Positions 1-7,957 of a DNA stretch of 16,930 nt are shown one piece after another. The position numbers were made by a program, and so were the translations under genes. Source of the stretch: Candidatus Zixiibacteriota bacterium (GTDB lineage: Bacteria; Zixibacteria; MSB-5A5; SM1-73); the NCBI GenBank assembly GCA_029933635.1, contig JAOZNS010000036.1, forward strand, positions 1-16,930, given 5' to 3'. The notes under the pieces were generated by a model. It saw only the letters and a program-made list of their open reading frames with translations, was not told the DNA's origin and did not search any database. The first letter of the stretch is position 1; each line of letters opens with the position of its first letter.

Positions 1-1159
1 ATTTTAAGATAAGAAAAATCAAAAATAAAAACAAGATAAATCCAAAGCCCCCCATCTGGGAGACCAAAAAACGTTCCACCTTGACCAAAATGAAGGAGAG
101 CAAAAAGGCGGAGTATAGAAGGGAAAAGGTTCCATACCAGATATATATTTTTTTAGCCCTCAAGGACGCTTCCAGCCCGATATCCTTCTGCTTAAGAAAT
201 TTTTTCTTTAAAAGAGCAGAGATATAACCGAATGCTTTCTTCCTTAGGTTGGGGATCTCCAGATAATCGGTCAAAAGGTAATATCCATCTAATTTTATAA
301 GGGGATTGAAGTTAAAAAGGACCGTTATCCCGGAAGTGAGGACCACCACGAAAAGGAAGCGGGATAAGGCGGTGTCCTGAGTGATGATTCGCCAAAGGAT
401 GGTTGCGACTGCCCATACCAAAATCTGGCAATATGCTCCAGCAAAGGTGACCCACAGTTTTTTTGATTTTTCCTTAAAAAGATAGGCGTCACTGACGTTG
501 CAGAAAAAACAGGGCTGAAAATAAAGCAGAAGAAATCCCATCTCATGCACCTCTCCTCCAAAGTATTTGCAGGTCAATCCATGAGCGAACTCGTGCAAGA
601 CCACCACCAAGAATATGGCCACCCAGACTTGGAGGATGGTTCCGAGCCCAAAAATTCCCTTGAGGCTGTAACCCAACTCATCCCACTTAGAGAGGGTGAT
701 TAAGATCGCCAGAAAGATGAAAAGCAGGGAGAGGACAAAAAAATGAGGGGTGAATATGAATTTGGTGTATCTTATGATTCGATTTAGAAGCTGATCTGGA
801 TCAAATCCCTTCAGCTTTATGAAAAGAAGCTTTCCCGGGAAGGTCCTTTTCTGATATTGGAGTCGGGCCAGCTCCCTTTCAGATATTTCGCTTTTCAAAA
901 AGCCTAAGCTTTCCAGTTGCTGGATGAATTTGTGCAAGGTTTCTATGGGAAGCCTGATATGAAAATGTCTGAAAAATCTCTCGGTTATCTGTTGGGGCGA
1001 AGTTTTTCCATCGAGATTTTGAGTGATGAAATATTCAAATTCCTTGATGCGGAAAAATCTCCGGGTGATGGGATCCTTCACCACATAATAGGTGATATTT
1101 TCAAACTCCTGCTGGCTGATGATCAGATCATCCCGGAATTTTGGAAAGCTTTTTTCCAT
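1..1159 (-). CDS. Membrane M50-family zinc metalloprotease with N-terminal PqqD-like domain (partial, C-terminus off the left edge)
   Basis: Reading the minus strand from the ATG at 1159 gives 386 open codons that run off the left edge. Residues 1-95 resemble a PqqD-like peptide-binding domain (motif YVVKDPITRRFFRI). A hydrophobic segment follows at about 138-156. The metalloprotease core has the zinc motif HEFAH at 189-193 inside a membrane segment, a conserved stretch FFCNVSDAYLF at 218-228, and the third-ligand motif NPLIKLDGYY at 285-294. Further hydrophobic segments lie near 265-285, 343-359 and 370-386. This matches the 'putative peptide zinc metalloprotease' branch of M50, often about 700 residues with a C-terminal HlyD-like part, so much of the protein may lie outside the window. 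The start is supported by AAAGGTG seven bases upstream. It is transcribed away from the secreted protein gene. Such proteins often sit with peptide-modification or export genes, but the substrate cannot be told here. Two long open frames over this region (325-561 minus, 917-1225 plus) are shadows. Confidence 0.88.
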   Translation of the reverse strand, partial: MEKSFPKFRDDLIISQQEFENITYYVVKDPITRRFFRIKEFEYFITQNLDGKTSPQQITERFFRHFHIRLPIETLHKFIQQLESLGFLKSEISERELARLQYQKRTFPGKLLFIKLKGFDPDQLLNRIIRYTKFIFTPHFFVLSLLFIFLAILITLSKWDELGYSLKGIFGLGTILQVWVAIFLVVVLHEFAHGLTCKYFGGEVHEMGFLLLYFQPCFFCNVSDAYLFKEKSKKLWVTFAGAYCQILVWAVATILWRIITQDTALSRFLFVVVLTSGITVLFNFNPLIKLDGYYLLTDYLEIPNLRKKAFGYISALLKKKFLKQKDIGLEASLRAKKIYIWYGTFSLLYSAFLLSFILVKVERFLVSQMGGFGFILFLFLIFLILK

Positions 1160-1756
1160 AAGGCTTCACCTTTAAGACAGGATGAAAAACAAGCGGGAAA
1201 TCGAGTCTTTTCACTTGTAATTTAGTGGCTTCAGACAAAACAGGCAAGGTAAAATTCTGCACTTTTTGATTGACCCAGGTCGGGACGGATTCCCACGCAA
1301 GGTGTGCAAAAATTGGTCATCTTAGAGGTTTGCTGAAACGCTTAGGTTATGATAAAAAAGTGTAAAAAATGTAATTTTCCCCTTGACAAGTGAGAAATAA
1401 ATTTTATATTTAGAAGTAAAGAGCCTTATAGCAAAAGTAATTTTAAAGGTGTAGGTTTACTCCTTCCGACCAAGAGAAGGCAGGCTGAACAGAAATTGGT
1501 TAATTTCTGAAAGGGATGGTCTGTCTTTATTATATGATTTCTCTACTTTTTATGCTAAGTCATTGAAATTATTAGAACCGGCCAATCCCTAAAATCTTAA
1601 AATTTGGGAGCTTTAACCGATATTAGATAAAAGGAGGTGTTATCGAGTAGAAAATTTGAACAATTGCTATTGCTATTATCTTAGGCTCTTTTAAGAGGGG
1701 GAGTTTGAAGTGGAAAAAATAGATAGCAACTAGGCTTTTGCACAGGAGGATATGAA
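1160..1756. other. Divergent intergenic region (597 bases) with promoter and structured leader
   Basis: No convincing gene is seen. The right half holds a strong plus-strand promoter (1383-1410) and about 340 bases of probable 5' untranslated region. That leader has a perfect 8-bp hairpin at 1490-1509 (CAGAAATT, loop GGTT, AATTTCTG), flanked by a possible outer pairing GACCA 1468-1472 with TGGTC 1517-1521. It also has a perfect Shine-Dalgarno-like sequence, AAAAGGAGGTG, at 1629-1639 with no well-placed start codon. For the leftward M50 gene only a weak minus-strand promoter candidate is visible (TTGCCT, 17-base spacer, TAAATT). I do not recognise a known riboswitch class. Confidence 0.5.
1383..1410 (+). 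promoter_or_regulatory. Sigma-70-type promoter for the secreted multidomain protein gene
   Basis: A perfect -35 box TTGACA at 1383-1388 is separated by 16 bases from the -10 box TATATT at 1405-1410, in an AT-rich stretch. Transcription would start near 1417 and leave a leader of about 340 bases before the ATG at 1757. This is the best promoter match in the window. The unusually long leader suggests post-transcriptional control or a second, closer promoter that I cannot see. Confidence 0.6.
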
Positions 1757-4700
1757 ATGAAAGGTAAAATTAAAGTCTTGTTCATCTTGGTGATTGCGGT
1801 GGCACTTTTGTGGGGAAGCGGTTACCTTTTCCTCCCGGACACAGTTGCTCAGAAGTCATCAGATCAGCCGGCGGTTTCACGAGGTGCATATTTTTATACA
1901 CCGGTAGCAGCTAAGCCGGACAAGGTTGAAGGCTATAAGCCTACTCGGTATGCTCCCCGGGTGGGTGTGAAGAAGCAGGAGGGTGGAGAGACCTGCGATG
2001 ATGCATATTCTATTTCCAGTTTGCCCTTCTATGCTACCGGCTACACCTGTGACAACGTTGATGATTATGATGAAGCTTGTCCTTATACCAGCACCTCACC
2101 GGACGTGGTTTATTCCTACACTCCCGGATCAGACCAGACCATCAACATCGACCTGTATGGGTCATATTATGATACCAAGGTGTATGTTTATGAGGACGCC
2201 TGTGTGCCACCCTACTATGCTTGCAATGACGATTATTATCCAGATTACACCTCAGCGATAATGGGGTTGGATATTTATGCTGGGCACACCTATTACATAG
2301 TAATTGATGGTTATGGAGGAAATTGTGGAGATTATGTGCTTGCCATTGAAGAGTATACCCCTTGCGACGTAGTATGTCCTCCGGGAGGCATTGCGGAACA
2401 GGAACCCATCTGCGAGGAGAACTGGGAGGATATATGGAACGGTGGATGCAACTCCTCACCCTATGTCTTTGAGGACGTGAATTGTGGCGACACCATCTGT
2501 GGAACTTCCGGAACCTATCTGTATTATGGATCCAATTATAGGGATACGGACTGGTTCAGGGTGGTGCTGACCACCCCGGCTACCCTTAGCTGGAAAGCGG
2601 TGGGCGAGTTCCCAATACTGATCTTCATCATCGACGCCGGCTCTGAGAATTGTGTGGATTATACCATACTCGGCAACACCACCGCCAACCCCTGTGACAC
2701 CGCTTTTCTGTCATTTGACGTACCTGCCGGAGTCTACTGGCTGTGGGTTGGTCCTTCGGTATTTGAAGGTATCGACTGTGGTGTAGAGTATGTGGGCATA
2801 GTTGGTTGTGAGGTGGCCACCACTGGTGCCTGCTGTAACGATTTTGAGCCCTATGATTGCCAGATGCTGACGCCTGAGGAGTGTGCAGCTTTGCCCGATC
2901 ACACCTTCTTGGGAGTAGGCATCAGTTGCGGTCCTCCCAATCCCTGTCTGCCTGCACCTCCCAATGACGATTGCGAGAACGCCATAGAGATCTTCCCGCC
3001 GGATTGTCCGGATGTGCAGACCGTCTCCGGAACAACGATTGGCGCCACCATCGATTGTCCGGGCGTTCTGGATTGGGACGCGGTCTGGTATAAGTTTGAT
3101 CTGCCTTATACCAGCAATAATCTCCTTATTGATTACTGTCCTACCAACAGCCCGGATGTGTATACTCGTGGTGTGGTTCTATATGATGAATGTCCCCCAG
3201 ACTGCCCAAATTACATTCTTTATACTGGATATCAGTGGGTGACCTGTCCATCCGGGTATACCGATCTGACAGTGTGGTGGAACAATCTCCCAGCAGGAAC
3301 ATATTGGTTGCCCGTATACGTGCATGACTGGGATGATAATCCTATGGATTTTGCTTTCGACATCTGCGTGGAGGAAAGTCCCGGACCGGGACCGGGGGAT
3401 AACTGTGATAATCCTTTAACGGTCGAACTACCAGCGGAATTGGATTATAGTGATATAGGGCAAACCACTTGCGGGAGAATTGATGACTATGACAACACCT
3501 GTCTTGGTTCCTATGATGGTGGTGAGGATATCATCTATGAGTTGACGGTTACCTCAGCTGTGGATGTGGACGTAACGCTGGATCCGAAAAGCACTACTTG
3601 GACCGGAATTGCTTTAGACGATGCCTGTCCTCTGGATCCGTCAACTTGCCTTTATAAGTCGACAAGTTCAAGCGCTGTGCCTCATGGATTTACAGGTGTC
3701 CATCTGGAACCGGGGACCTACTACATAATGGTCGACACCTGGCCCAGCCCGGATTGTATTCCAGAGTTTGATTTGTTCATAACCGCAAGTACACCTCCAC
3801 AGCCTGGTGATAACTGCAGCCTGCCGATAGAAATCAATCTCCCTGCGGAACTTCCATATATGGATAGAGAGCAGACCACCTGTGGGAGAAATGATGATTA
3901 CGAAAACACCTGTCTGGGCTACTATGATGGTGGTGAGGATATCATCTATCAGTTGAACGTTACCGATCCGATCTACGTCCTTGTGACTTTGGATCCCAAA
4001 GGAACCACCTGGACCGGAATTGCCTTAGACGATGCCTGTCCGCCCGGTGACCCCTGTATGTATTATTCCACCACTTCTGGCAGTTCACCACACGGCTTTG
4101 AGGCTGATCTGGCGCCGGGCACTTACTACATCATGATCGATACCTGGCCCAGCCCGGACTGCATCCCCGATTTCGATTTGACCATAGATCCACTTGGTCC
4201 CGAGATCTCGGTAAGCCCGGATAGCTTCTTCCAGGTGCTCAATCCAGATGTGACTGTGGATGATTATCTGTTCATCTCCAACGTAGGATATATGGATCTG
4301 GATTATCAGGTCAGCGAGGATCCAGAAGTTGGCTGGCTGAGCTTATCACCTACTTCCGGCACGGTGCCTATTTCCCAGACCGATACTGTGACCGTCTCAT
4401 TTGACGCCACCGGACTGGGGGTGGGCGATTACTACACCACCTTGGTGGTTGCCAGCAACTCGGTGAAGCAACTTACCGATACGGTTTTGGTTCCAGTGCA
4501 TCTGGTCGTGGAGCTTCCTCCAGATATCGATGTGGTGCCGCCCGAGGTGTCAATGGGCGTGATTCCTGACTGCAGCATGGACCGACCCATCCGGGTTTAC
4601 AATTATGGTCCTGGAGAGCTGAGATTTGAGGTAAGCGTGGCTGGTAGCCCACCTCTGCTAAGCGGAGCCTCCGGTGACAACGAGAGGATCTTAAATCAGA

Positions 4701-5800
4701 TCAGGATGAACAACGAGGAGTCCGAAAGAATGCAGCCTAAGGCTAAGGATGCCACCTTAAAATCCGTTCCTAAGGAGCTTAAGAATTCTTCCCGGATTCC
4801 CAGCAGGGGTGAACAGGTATTGGCTGGTGCCGGAGGATTCACCATAAGGAGCGGAGACACCCTGATTGAGGAGGGCTTTGAGGTTGCGGTCCCGCCAGAT
4901 GGCTGGGGTTGGGTCCAAGGTCCTGGCGTTCAGGGTGGTTCTTCCCCTGCCTATTGGCATCAGGACTGCAATGGCTGGTACGCTCATTCTGGCATGTGCG
5001 GTGCCTTGGTAGGGTGGGGATACACCATCGACACATGGCTGATCACGCCTACTTTAAGCCTGGGTGGTGAATCGTCCTTGAGGTTCTGGTGGGAGTCCAG
5101 CTACTACTGGCACGTTGATCCTTATGACAATGGAGACCTGTTTGTCAAGGTCAGTACCGATGGAGGCACAAACTGGGATATCCTGTGGACCTTTGGCGAT
5201 TCCGCCATGGTGGTGAATTCCGGTGCGCCCTGGCCCTGGGAGAACTGGGTCATGTATGAGTCATATATTGACCTGACCGGATACAAAGGAGATGTGTTGG
5301 TCGCATTCAACGTGGTGGCAGATGATAATGCTGATGTTGCGATCGATGACGTGTTAATTGAGACCACCGGTCCGGCCTGTCCTGTCACGGTTAGCCCAGA
5401 TGCAGGCACCGTCGCTCCGGGAGACTACTCCGAGCTGACCCTAACCTTCGACGGGACTGACTTTGAGCAGTGTGTGGATGAGACCATCACCTGTTATCTG
5501 GTGTTTGACTCCAACGATCCGGATGAACCCACGGTAGGAGTGCCGGTCGATATGTGGTCTGGCAGAGGAGATGTGTTCGACCCATGGTGTCTGCTCGACT
5601 TGGGAGATGTGGTCTTCCTGGTCAACTTTGTGTATCGGGGCGGACCTGCTCCTGATCCTGTCTGCATGGGTGATTGCAATCCTCCTCATGATGGAGTGGT
5701 GGATGTGGAGGACGTTATGTATCTCATCCAATACCTGTATGAGGGAGGTATGCCACCCTTGGCAGAGCCGAAGATTCCTCAGCCGGGCACCATAAGGTAA
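1757..5800 (+). CDS. Large secreted multidomain protein with PPC-like modules, choice-of-anchor J-type domain and C-terminal dockerin-like pair
   Basis: A 1347-residue protein; the start is set by AGGAGG seven bases before the ATG. Residues 1-32 form a signal peptide (KGKIKVLF then a hydrophobic core). Five Cys-containing beta-sandwich modules, resembling bacterial pre-peptidase C-terminal (PPC) domains, lie at about 77-199, 203-352, 401-539, 547-676 and 684-811; the last two are near-duplicates. A Cys-rich GACC-type module sits at 357-397. Next come an Ig/BACON-like domain (815-920), a second Ig-like domain whose halves are at 922-960 and 1206-1266, and between them a charged linker (970-1026) and a jelly-roll 'choice-of-anchor J'-like domain (1034-1202, with LIEEGFE and VAIDDVLIE). 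Residues 1270-1334 are two dockerin-like helices-with-loop repeats (FVYRGGPAPDP, GDCNPPHDGVVDVEDV); the first lacks the usual Asp-rich loop. There is no catalytic motif, so binding or structural work outside the cell is the likeliest role. The many paired Cys suggest disulfides. No type IX sorting tail is visible. Confidence 0.85.
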   Translation: MKGKIKVLFILVIAVALLWGSGYLFLPDTVAQKSSDQPAVSRGAYFYTPVAAKPDKVEGYKPTRYAPRVGVKKQEGGETCDDAYSISSLPFYATGYTCDNVDDYDEACPYTSTSPDVVYSYTPGSDQTINIDLYGSYYDTKVYVYEDACVPPYYACNDDYYPDYTSAIMGLDIYAGHTYYIVIDGYGGNCGDYVLAIEEYTPCDVVCPPGGIAEQEPICEENWEDIWNGGCNSSPYVFEDVNCGDTICGTSGTYLYYGSNYRDTDWFRVVLTTPATLSWKAVGEFPILIFIIDAGSENCVDYTILGNTTANPCDTAFLSFDVPAGVYWLWVGPSVFEGIDCGVEYVGIVGCEVATTGACCNDFEPYDCQMLTPEECAALPDHTFLGVGISCGPPNPCLPAPPNDDCENAIEIFPPDCPDVQTVSGTTIGATIDCPGVLDWDAVWYKFDLPYTSNNLLIDYCPTNSPDVYTRGVVLYDECPPDCPNYILYTGYQWVTCPSGYTDLTVWWNNLPAGTYWLPVYVHDWDDNPMDFAFDICVEESPGPGPGDNCDNPLTVELPAELDYSDIGQTTCGRIDDYDNTCLGSYDGGEDIIYELTVTSAVDVDVTLDPKSTTWTGIALDDACPLDPSTCLYKSTSSSAVPHGFTGVHLEPGTYYIMVDTWPSPDCIPEFDLFITASTPPQPGDNCSLPIEINLPAELPYMDREQTTCGRNDDYENTCLGYYDGGEDIIYQLNVTDPIYVLVTLDPKGTTWTGIALDDACPPGDPCMYYSTTSGSSPHGFEADLAPGTYYIMIDTWPSPDCIPDFDLTIDPLGPEISVSPDSFFQVLNPDVTVDDYLFISNVGYMDLDYQVSEDPEVGWLSLSPTSGTVPISQTDTVTVSFDATGLGVGDYYTTLVVASNSVKQLTDTVLVPVHLVVELPPDIDVVPPEVSMGVIPDCSMDRPIRVYNYGPGELRFEVSVAGSPPLLSGASGDNERILNQIRMNNEESERMQPKAKDATLKSVPKELKNSSRIPSRGEQVLAGAGGFTIRSGDTLIEEGFEVAVPPDGWGWVQGPGVQGGSSPAYWHQDCNGWYAHSGMCGALVGWGYTIDTWLITPTLSLGGESSLRFWWESSYYWHVDPYDNGDLFVKVSTDGGTNWDILWTFGDSAMVVNSGAPWPWENWVMYESYIDLTGYKGDVLVAFNVVADDNADVAIDDVLIETTGPACPVTVSPDAGTVAPGDYSELTLTFDGTDFEQCVDETITCYLVFDSNDPDEPTVGVPVDMWSGRGDVFDPWCLLDLGDVVFLVNFVYRGGPAPDPVCMGDCNPPHDGVVDVEDVMYLIQYLYEGGMPPLAEPKIPQPGTIR
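3395..4186 (+). repeat. Tandem duplication of one module inside the secreted protein gene
   Basis: Codons 547-675 (3395-3781) and 684-810 (3806-4186) encode two near-identical modules. Shared features at protein level include QTTCGR, DDY, NTCLG, YDGGEDIIY, TTWTGIALDDACP, PGTYYIM and DTWPSPDCIP. The DNA also matches over long runs, for example around 3512-3538 and 3923-3949, indicating a relatively recent internal duplication or gene-conversion between the copies. Confidence 0.85.
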
Positions 5801-5872
5801 CCTTCTTCTGCCGGTGCCAACGGCAAAAGACAACAATAACTTTCTAACCTCAAATCGAGGATTAGATAAGTT

Positions 5873-5904
5873 CAAGAGCCCCCAGATGGGGGCTCTTGTT
5901 TTTT
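5873..5904 (+). terminator. Rho-independent terminator of the secreted protein gene
   Basis: The arms CAAGAGCCCCCA (5873-5884) and TGGGGGCTCTTG (5887-5898) are perfectly complementary and are followed directly by six T residues (5899-5904). It lies 73 bases after the stop codon at 5800. With an 11-bp effective stem, a four-base loop and a U-tract it is a textbook intrinsic terminator, and it isolates this gene from the repeat-bearing spacer downstream. Confidence 0.93.
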
Positions 5905-5928
5905 GCCTATTATCCAAAGATATGGAGA

Positions 5929-6112
5929 ATCTTTTATAAGTTAGGGTCCTCTCCTTTTAGTTGAAGGGATTTTTTGTGAGAGGAAGAGGATTAAAAACTT
6001 ATTGAATTTGTTCTTATTAGAACCTCACCCCTCAGTTGATTCATAGGTCCTGTTTTCCCCTCTCCACTTTGTGGAGAGGGGGAGTAAGGGGGGAGAGGTC
6101 AAAAGTATCTTT
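5929..6112 (+). repeat. Dispersed intergenic repeat, copy A (uninterrupted)
   Basis: The conserved core (5959-6004) begins AGTTGAAGGGATTTTTTGTG and ends AAAAACTTATTG. It is followed by TTAGAACCTCACC and a long hairpin: CCCCTCTCCAC (6057-6067), loop TTT, GTGGAGAGGGG (6071-6081). The same order of blocks occurs in reverse orientation at 15164-15425 (copy B), and the core alone at 12766-12811 (copy C). It encodes no protein I can support; an open frame on the minus strand at 6041-6223 is simply a reading of the hairpin and its flank. It lies downstream of the terminator at 5873-5904. Whether it is mobile or only a structured 3' element is not shown by this copy. Confidence 0.8.
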
Positions 6113-6387
6113 GTCCGCAGGAGTCAAATGAAAAGCCATAGATCTTGTAGTTGGGATCACAACTGAGGATGGTTTTATAGCCTGCATCGGATGATTTCGG
6201 GTAGGGGCAATCTTCAGATTCACTCCTTTGATTTGCTCAGTTGACTCAAATGAGGTGGAGCTAAAGCTTTACCCCTACACTAACACAAAATGTCCCGTGG
6301 ATCGATATCCTTCAAACAACCGGTGATGAAATAAGGCTAATGAGAGACAAAAAAAGGAGATTTTTATCTTACTTTTTAGAAAAAGCT
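6113..6387. other. Rest of the spacer between the secreted protein gene and hflX
   Basis: No gene is recognised. A 7-bp inverted repeat, GTAGGGG (6201-6207) and CCCCTAC (6272-6278), brackets about 65 bases. Such GTAGGGGCAA-type arms are common in bacterial intergenic repeats. The hflX stop codon is at 6388-6390, and no clear terminator for hflX was found on the minus strand here. Confidence 0.4.
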
Positions 6388-7716
6388 TTATGTTGCCAGA
6401 AACTTTAGCTTTACTCCGCTATTCAATTTTCTTATCCTTTTAAGATCATCCGTTTTTCCCCTGATCCGCAGACGGATGCCTCCTTTTTCAAATCTGCTTT
6501 CCATCACCACCCCCATTTTGTAAACCCAGCAAAGCAGGTCTGAATGTTTATCCTTCATATAAAGCAATGCTTCTGACCAATCAGCTTTTGCAAAATCAGC
6601 TATTCTTTCAGCCAGATCTGAAATTCCAACCCCATTCTGGGCGGAGACCAAAATTTTATCATTTTTCTGCTTATGGCTCGGGGGGAGGATCATGGTATGC
6701 TTCTGAGGATCGAAAGGCTGGGGTAGCCTATCGATCTTATTGTAGATAAAGAGGGTGGGCTTGTCCAGCGAGCCAAGCTCTGCGAGGACCTGGTCGACTT
6801 TGGTTATATGTTGCTGAAAGTCAGGATGGCTGATGTCCACCACATGGAGAAGAAGATCTGCCAACCTTACCTCATCCAGAGTGGATTTGAATGAAGCCAC
6901 CAGATGATGGGGGAGCTTTCTTATGAATCCTACCGTGTCGGTGATGACGACCTTAACCCCTTCCAGAAGTTTACCATTCTCCGAAACCCTCAAGAGCCTG
7001 GTGGTAGAGTCCAGGGTGGCAAAGAACTTTTCTTCCACAAATACTGAGGAGGAGGTGAGCCGATTGAAAAGGGTGGATTTTCCCACATTGGTGTAACCCA
7101 CCAGGGTGACTTTAAATATGTCTTTTCTTTTTTTCCTTTGGACGCATCTTTCCTTATCTATTTTGCTTAGGGTCTTTTCCAGCTCTTGAATCTTTCTTTT
7201 CACCCTTCTTCGATCCATCTCAAGCTGAGTCTCACCGGGACCTTTGGTGCCGATTCCTCCCCACTGTCTGGAAAGGTGAGTCCATCCTCGGGTTAGCCTG
7301 GGCAGAAGATATTTAAGCTGGGCTAACTCCACCTGGACCTTGGCTTCCTTGGATTTTGCTCTTTTAGCAAATATGTCCAAGATAAGCCAGCTCCGATCTA
7401 TCACCTTCATATTCAGCTTCTTTTCCAGATTATAAACCTGAGCCGGGGTCAGATCGTCGTCGAAGATGAGGATGTTGGCTCCCAATCTTTGGGACAGGGC
7501 TATAAGCTGGTCGGTTTTACCTTTTCCCACAAAGAAGGTGGGATTGAGCTTCTGACGTTCTTGGATTACGATGTCCAATACCTCTCCTCCTGCTGTCTCG
7601 GTCAGAAGCGCAAGCTCCTCCAAGGATTCCTCAACCGCGAATCTGCTTGAGGTAGGTAATTTTACCCCCACAAGGAGGGCTTTCTCTTTCGTTCTTAGTT
7701 TGGCTACCTCGAACAA
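6388..7716 (-). CDS. hflX: Ribosome-associated GTPase HflX
   Basis: A 442-residue GTPase of the TRAFAC class that binds the 50S subunit and, in characterised bacteria, splits stalled or stress-hibernating ribosomes. The N-terminal HflX domain (about 15-195) contains the signatures NPTFFVGKGK (58-67) and GGIGTKGPGETQLE (153-166), followed by a basic coiled-coil stretch (168-198). The G domain has G1 GYTNVGKS (207-214), switch I FATLDSTTR (232-240), G3 DTVGF (260-264), G4 NKID (326-329) and G5 SAQNG (358-362). Length is normal for the family. The start is a TTG at 7716 preceded by AAAGGA with four bases between; there is no in-frame ATG before the upstream stop, so TTG is the best available choice. 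The gene is divergent from uvrA and appears to be transcribed alone. Confidence 0.95.
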   Translation of the reverse strand: MFEVAKLRTKEKALLVGVKLPTSSRFAVEESLEELALLTETAGGEVLDIVIQERQKLNPTFFVGKGKTDQLIALSQRLGANILIFDDDLTPAQVYNLEKKLNMKVIDRSWLILDIFAKRAKSKEAKVQVELAQLKYLLPRLTRGWTHLSRQWGGIGTKGPGETQLEMDRRRVKRKIQELEKTLSKIDKERCVQRKKRKDIFKVTLVGYTNVGKSTLFNRLTSSSVFVEEKFFATLDSTTRLLRVSENGKLLEGVKVVITDTVGFIRKLPHHLVASFKSTLDEVRLADLLLHVVDISHPDFQQHITKVDQVLAELGSLDKPTLFIYNKIDRLPQPFDPQKHTMILPPSHKQKNDKILVSAQNGVGISDLAERIADFAKADWSEALLYMKDKHSDLLCWVYKMGVVMESRFEKGGIRLRIRGKTDDLKRIRKLNSGVKLKFLAT

Positions 7717-7752
7717 TTTATCCTTTACTGGTTTTTTAAAAGTCTGCTCTCC

Positions 7753-7763
7753 ATTATATTATA
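7753..7763 (-). promoter_or_regulatory. Candidate -10 region of the hflX promoter
   Basis: On the minus strand two overlapping TATAAT hexamers occur (complement of ATTATA at 7753-7758 and 7758-7763), about 40 bases before the TTG start of hflX. No good -35 box is seen at the usual distance, so the assignment rests on the -10 match and position only. Confidence 0.4.
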
Positions 7764-7895
7764 CATTTAAAACAGCAAAAAATTGTGCAGAAAGTGATAA
7801 AAAATATAAGATGGGTAAAGATCCGTCCTTTCTTAGGAATACCTTTCGGCTCGAATTTCTGCTCCATTTTATTACTAAAATTACCAAACTTGTTC

Positions 7896-7924
7896 TTGCC
7901 AGTCAGGTTCTCCATTCGTATATT
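7896..7924 (+). promoter_or_regulatory. Sigma-70-type promoter for uvrA
   Basis: The -35 box TTGCCA (7896-7901) and -10 box TATATT (7919-7924) are separated by exactly 17 bases, each matching consensus at five of six positions. Transcription would begin near 7931, giving a leader of about 27 bases to the TTG start at 7958. I saw neither a CTGT-N8-ACAG nor a GAAC-N4-GTTC type SOS box overlapping it, so LexA control is not supported by sequence. Confidence 0.6.
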
Positions 7925-7957
7925 GATAGTTCAACCTTCATATGAGGAGAATCAGGT

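Noticed and set aside
917..1225. Plus-strand open frame of 102 codons
   Set aside because: It lies antisense to the N-terminal half of the M50 protease frame, which has recognisable motifs and a ribosome-binding site; the plus-strand product resembles nothing.
1441..1756. Possible known riboswitch (TPP, cobalamin, SAM, c-di-GMP) in the long leader
   Set aside because: None of the conserved core sequences of those classes could be found by eye.
6041..6223. Minus-strand 60-codon open frame
   Set aside because: It is a reading of the repeat copy A hairpin and its flank (the segment giving LSPLTPPLHKVERG); such frames recur wherever this kind of hairpin occurs and are not genes.
7880..7957. SOS (LexA) box at the uvrA promoter
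   Set aside because: Neither the CTGT-N8-ACAG nor the GAAC-N4-GTTC pattern is present around the promoter.
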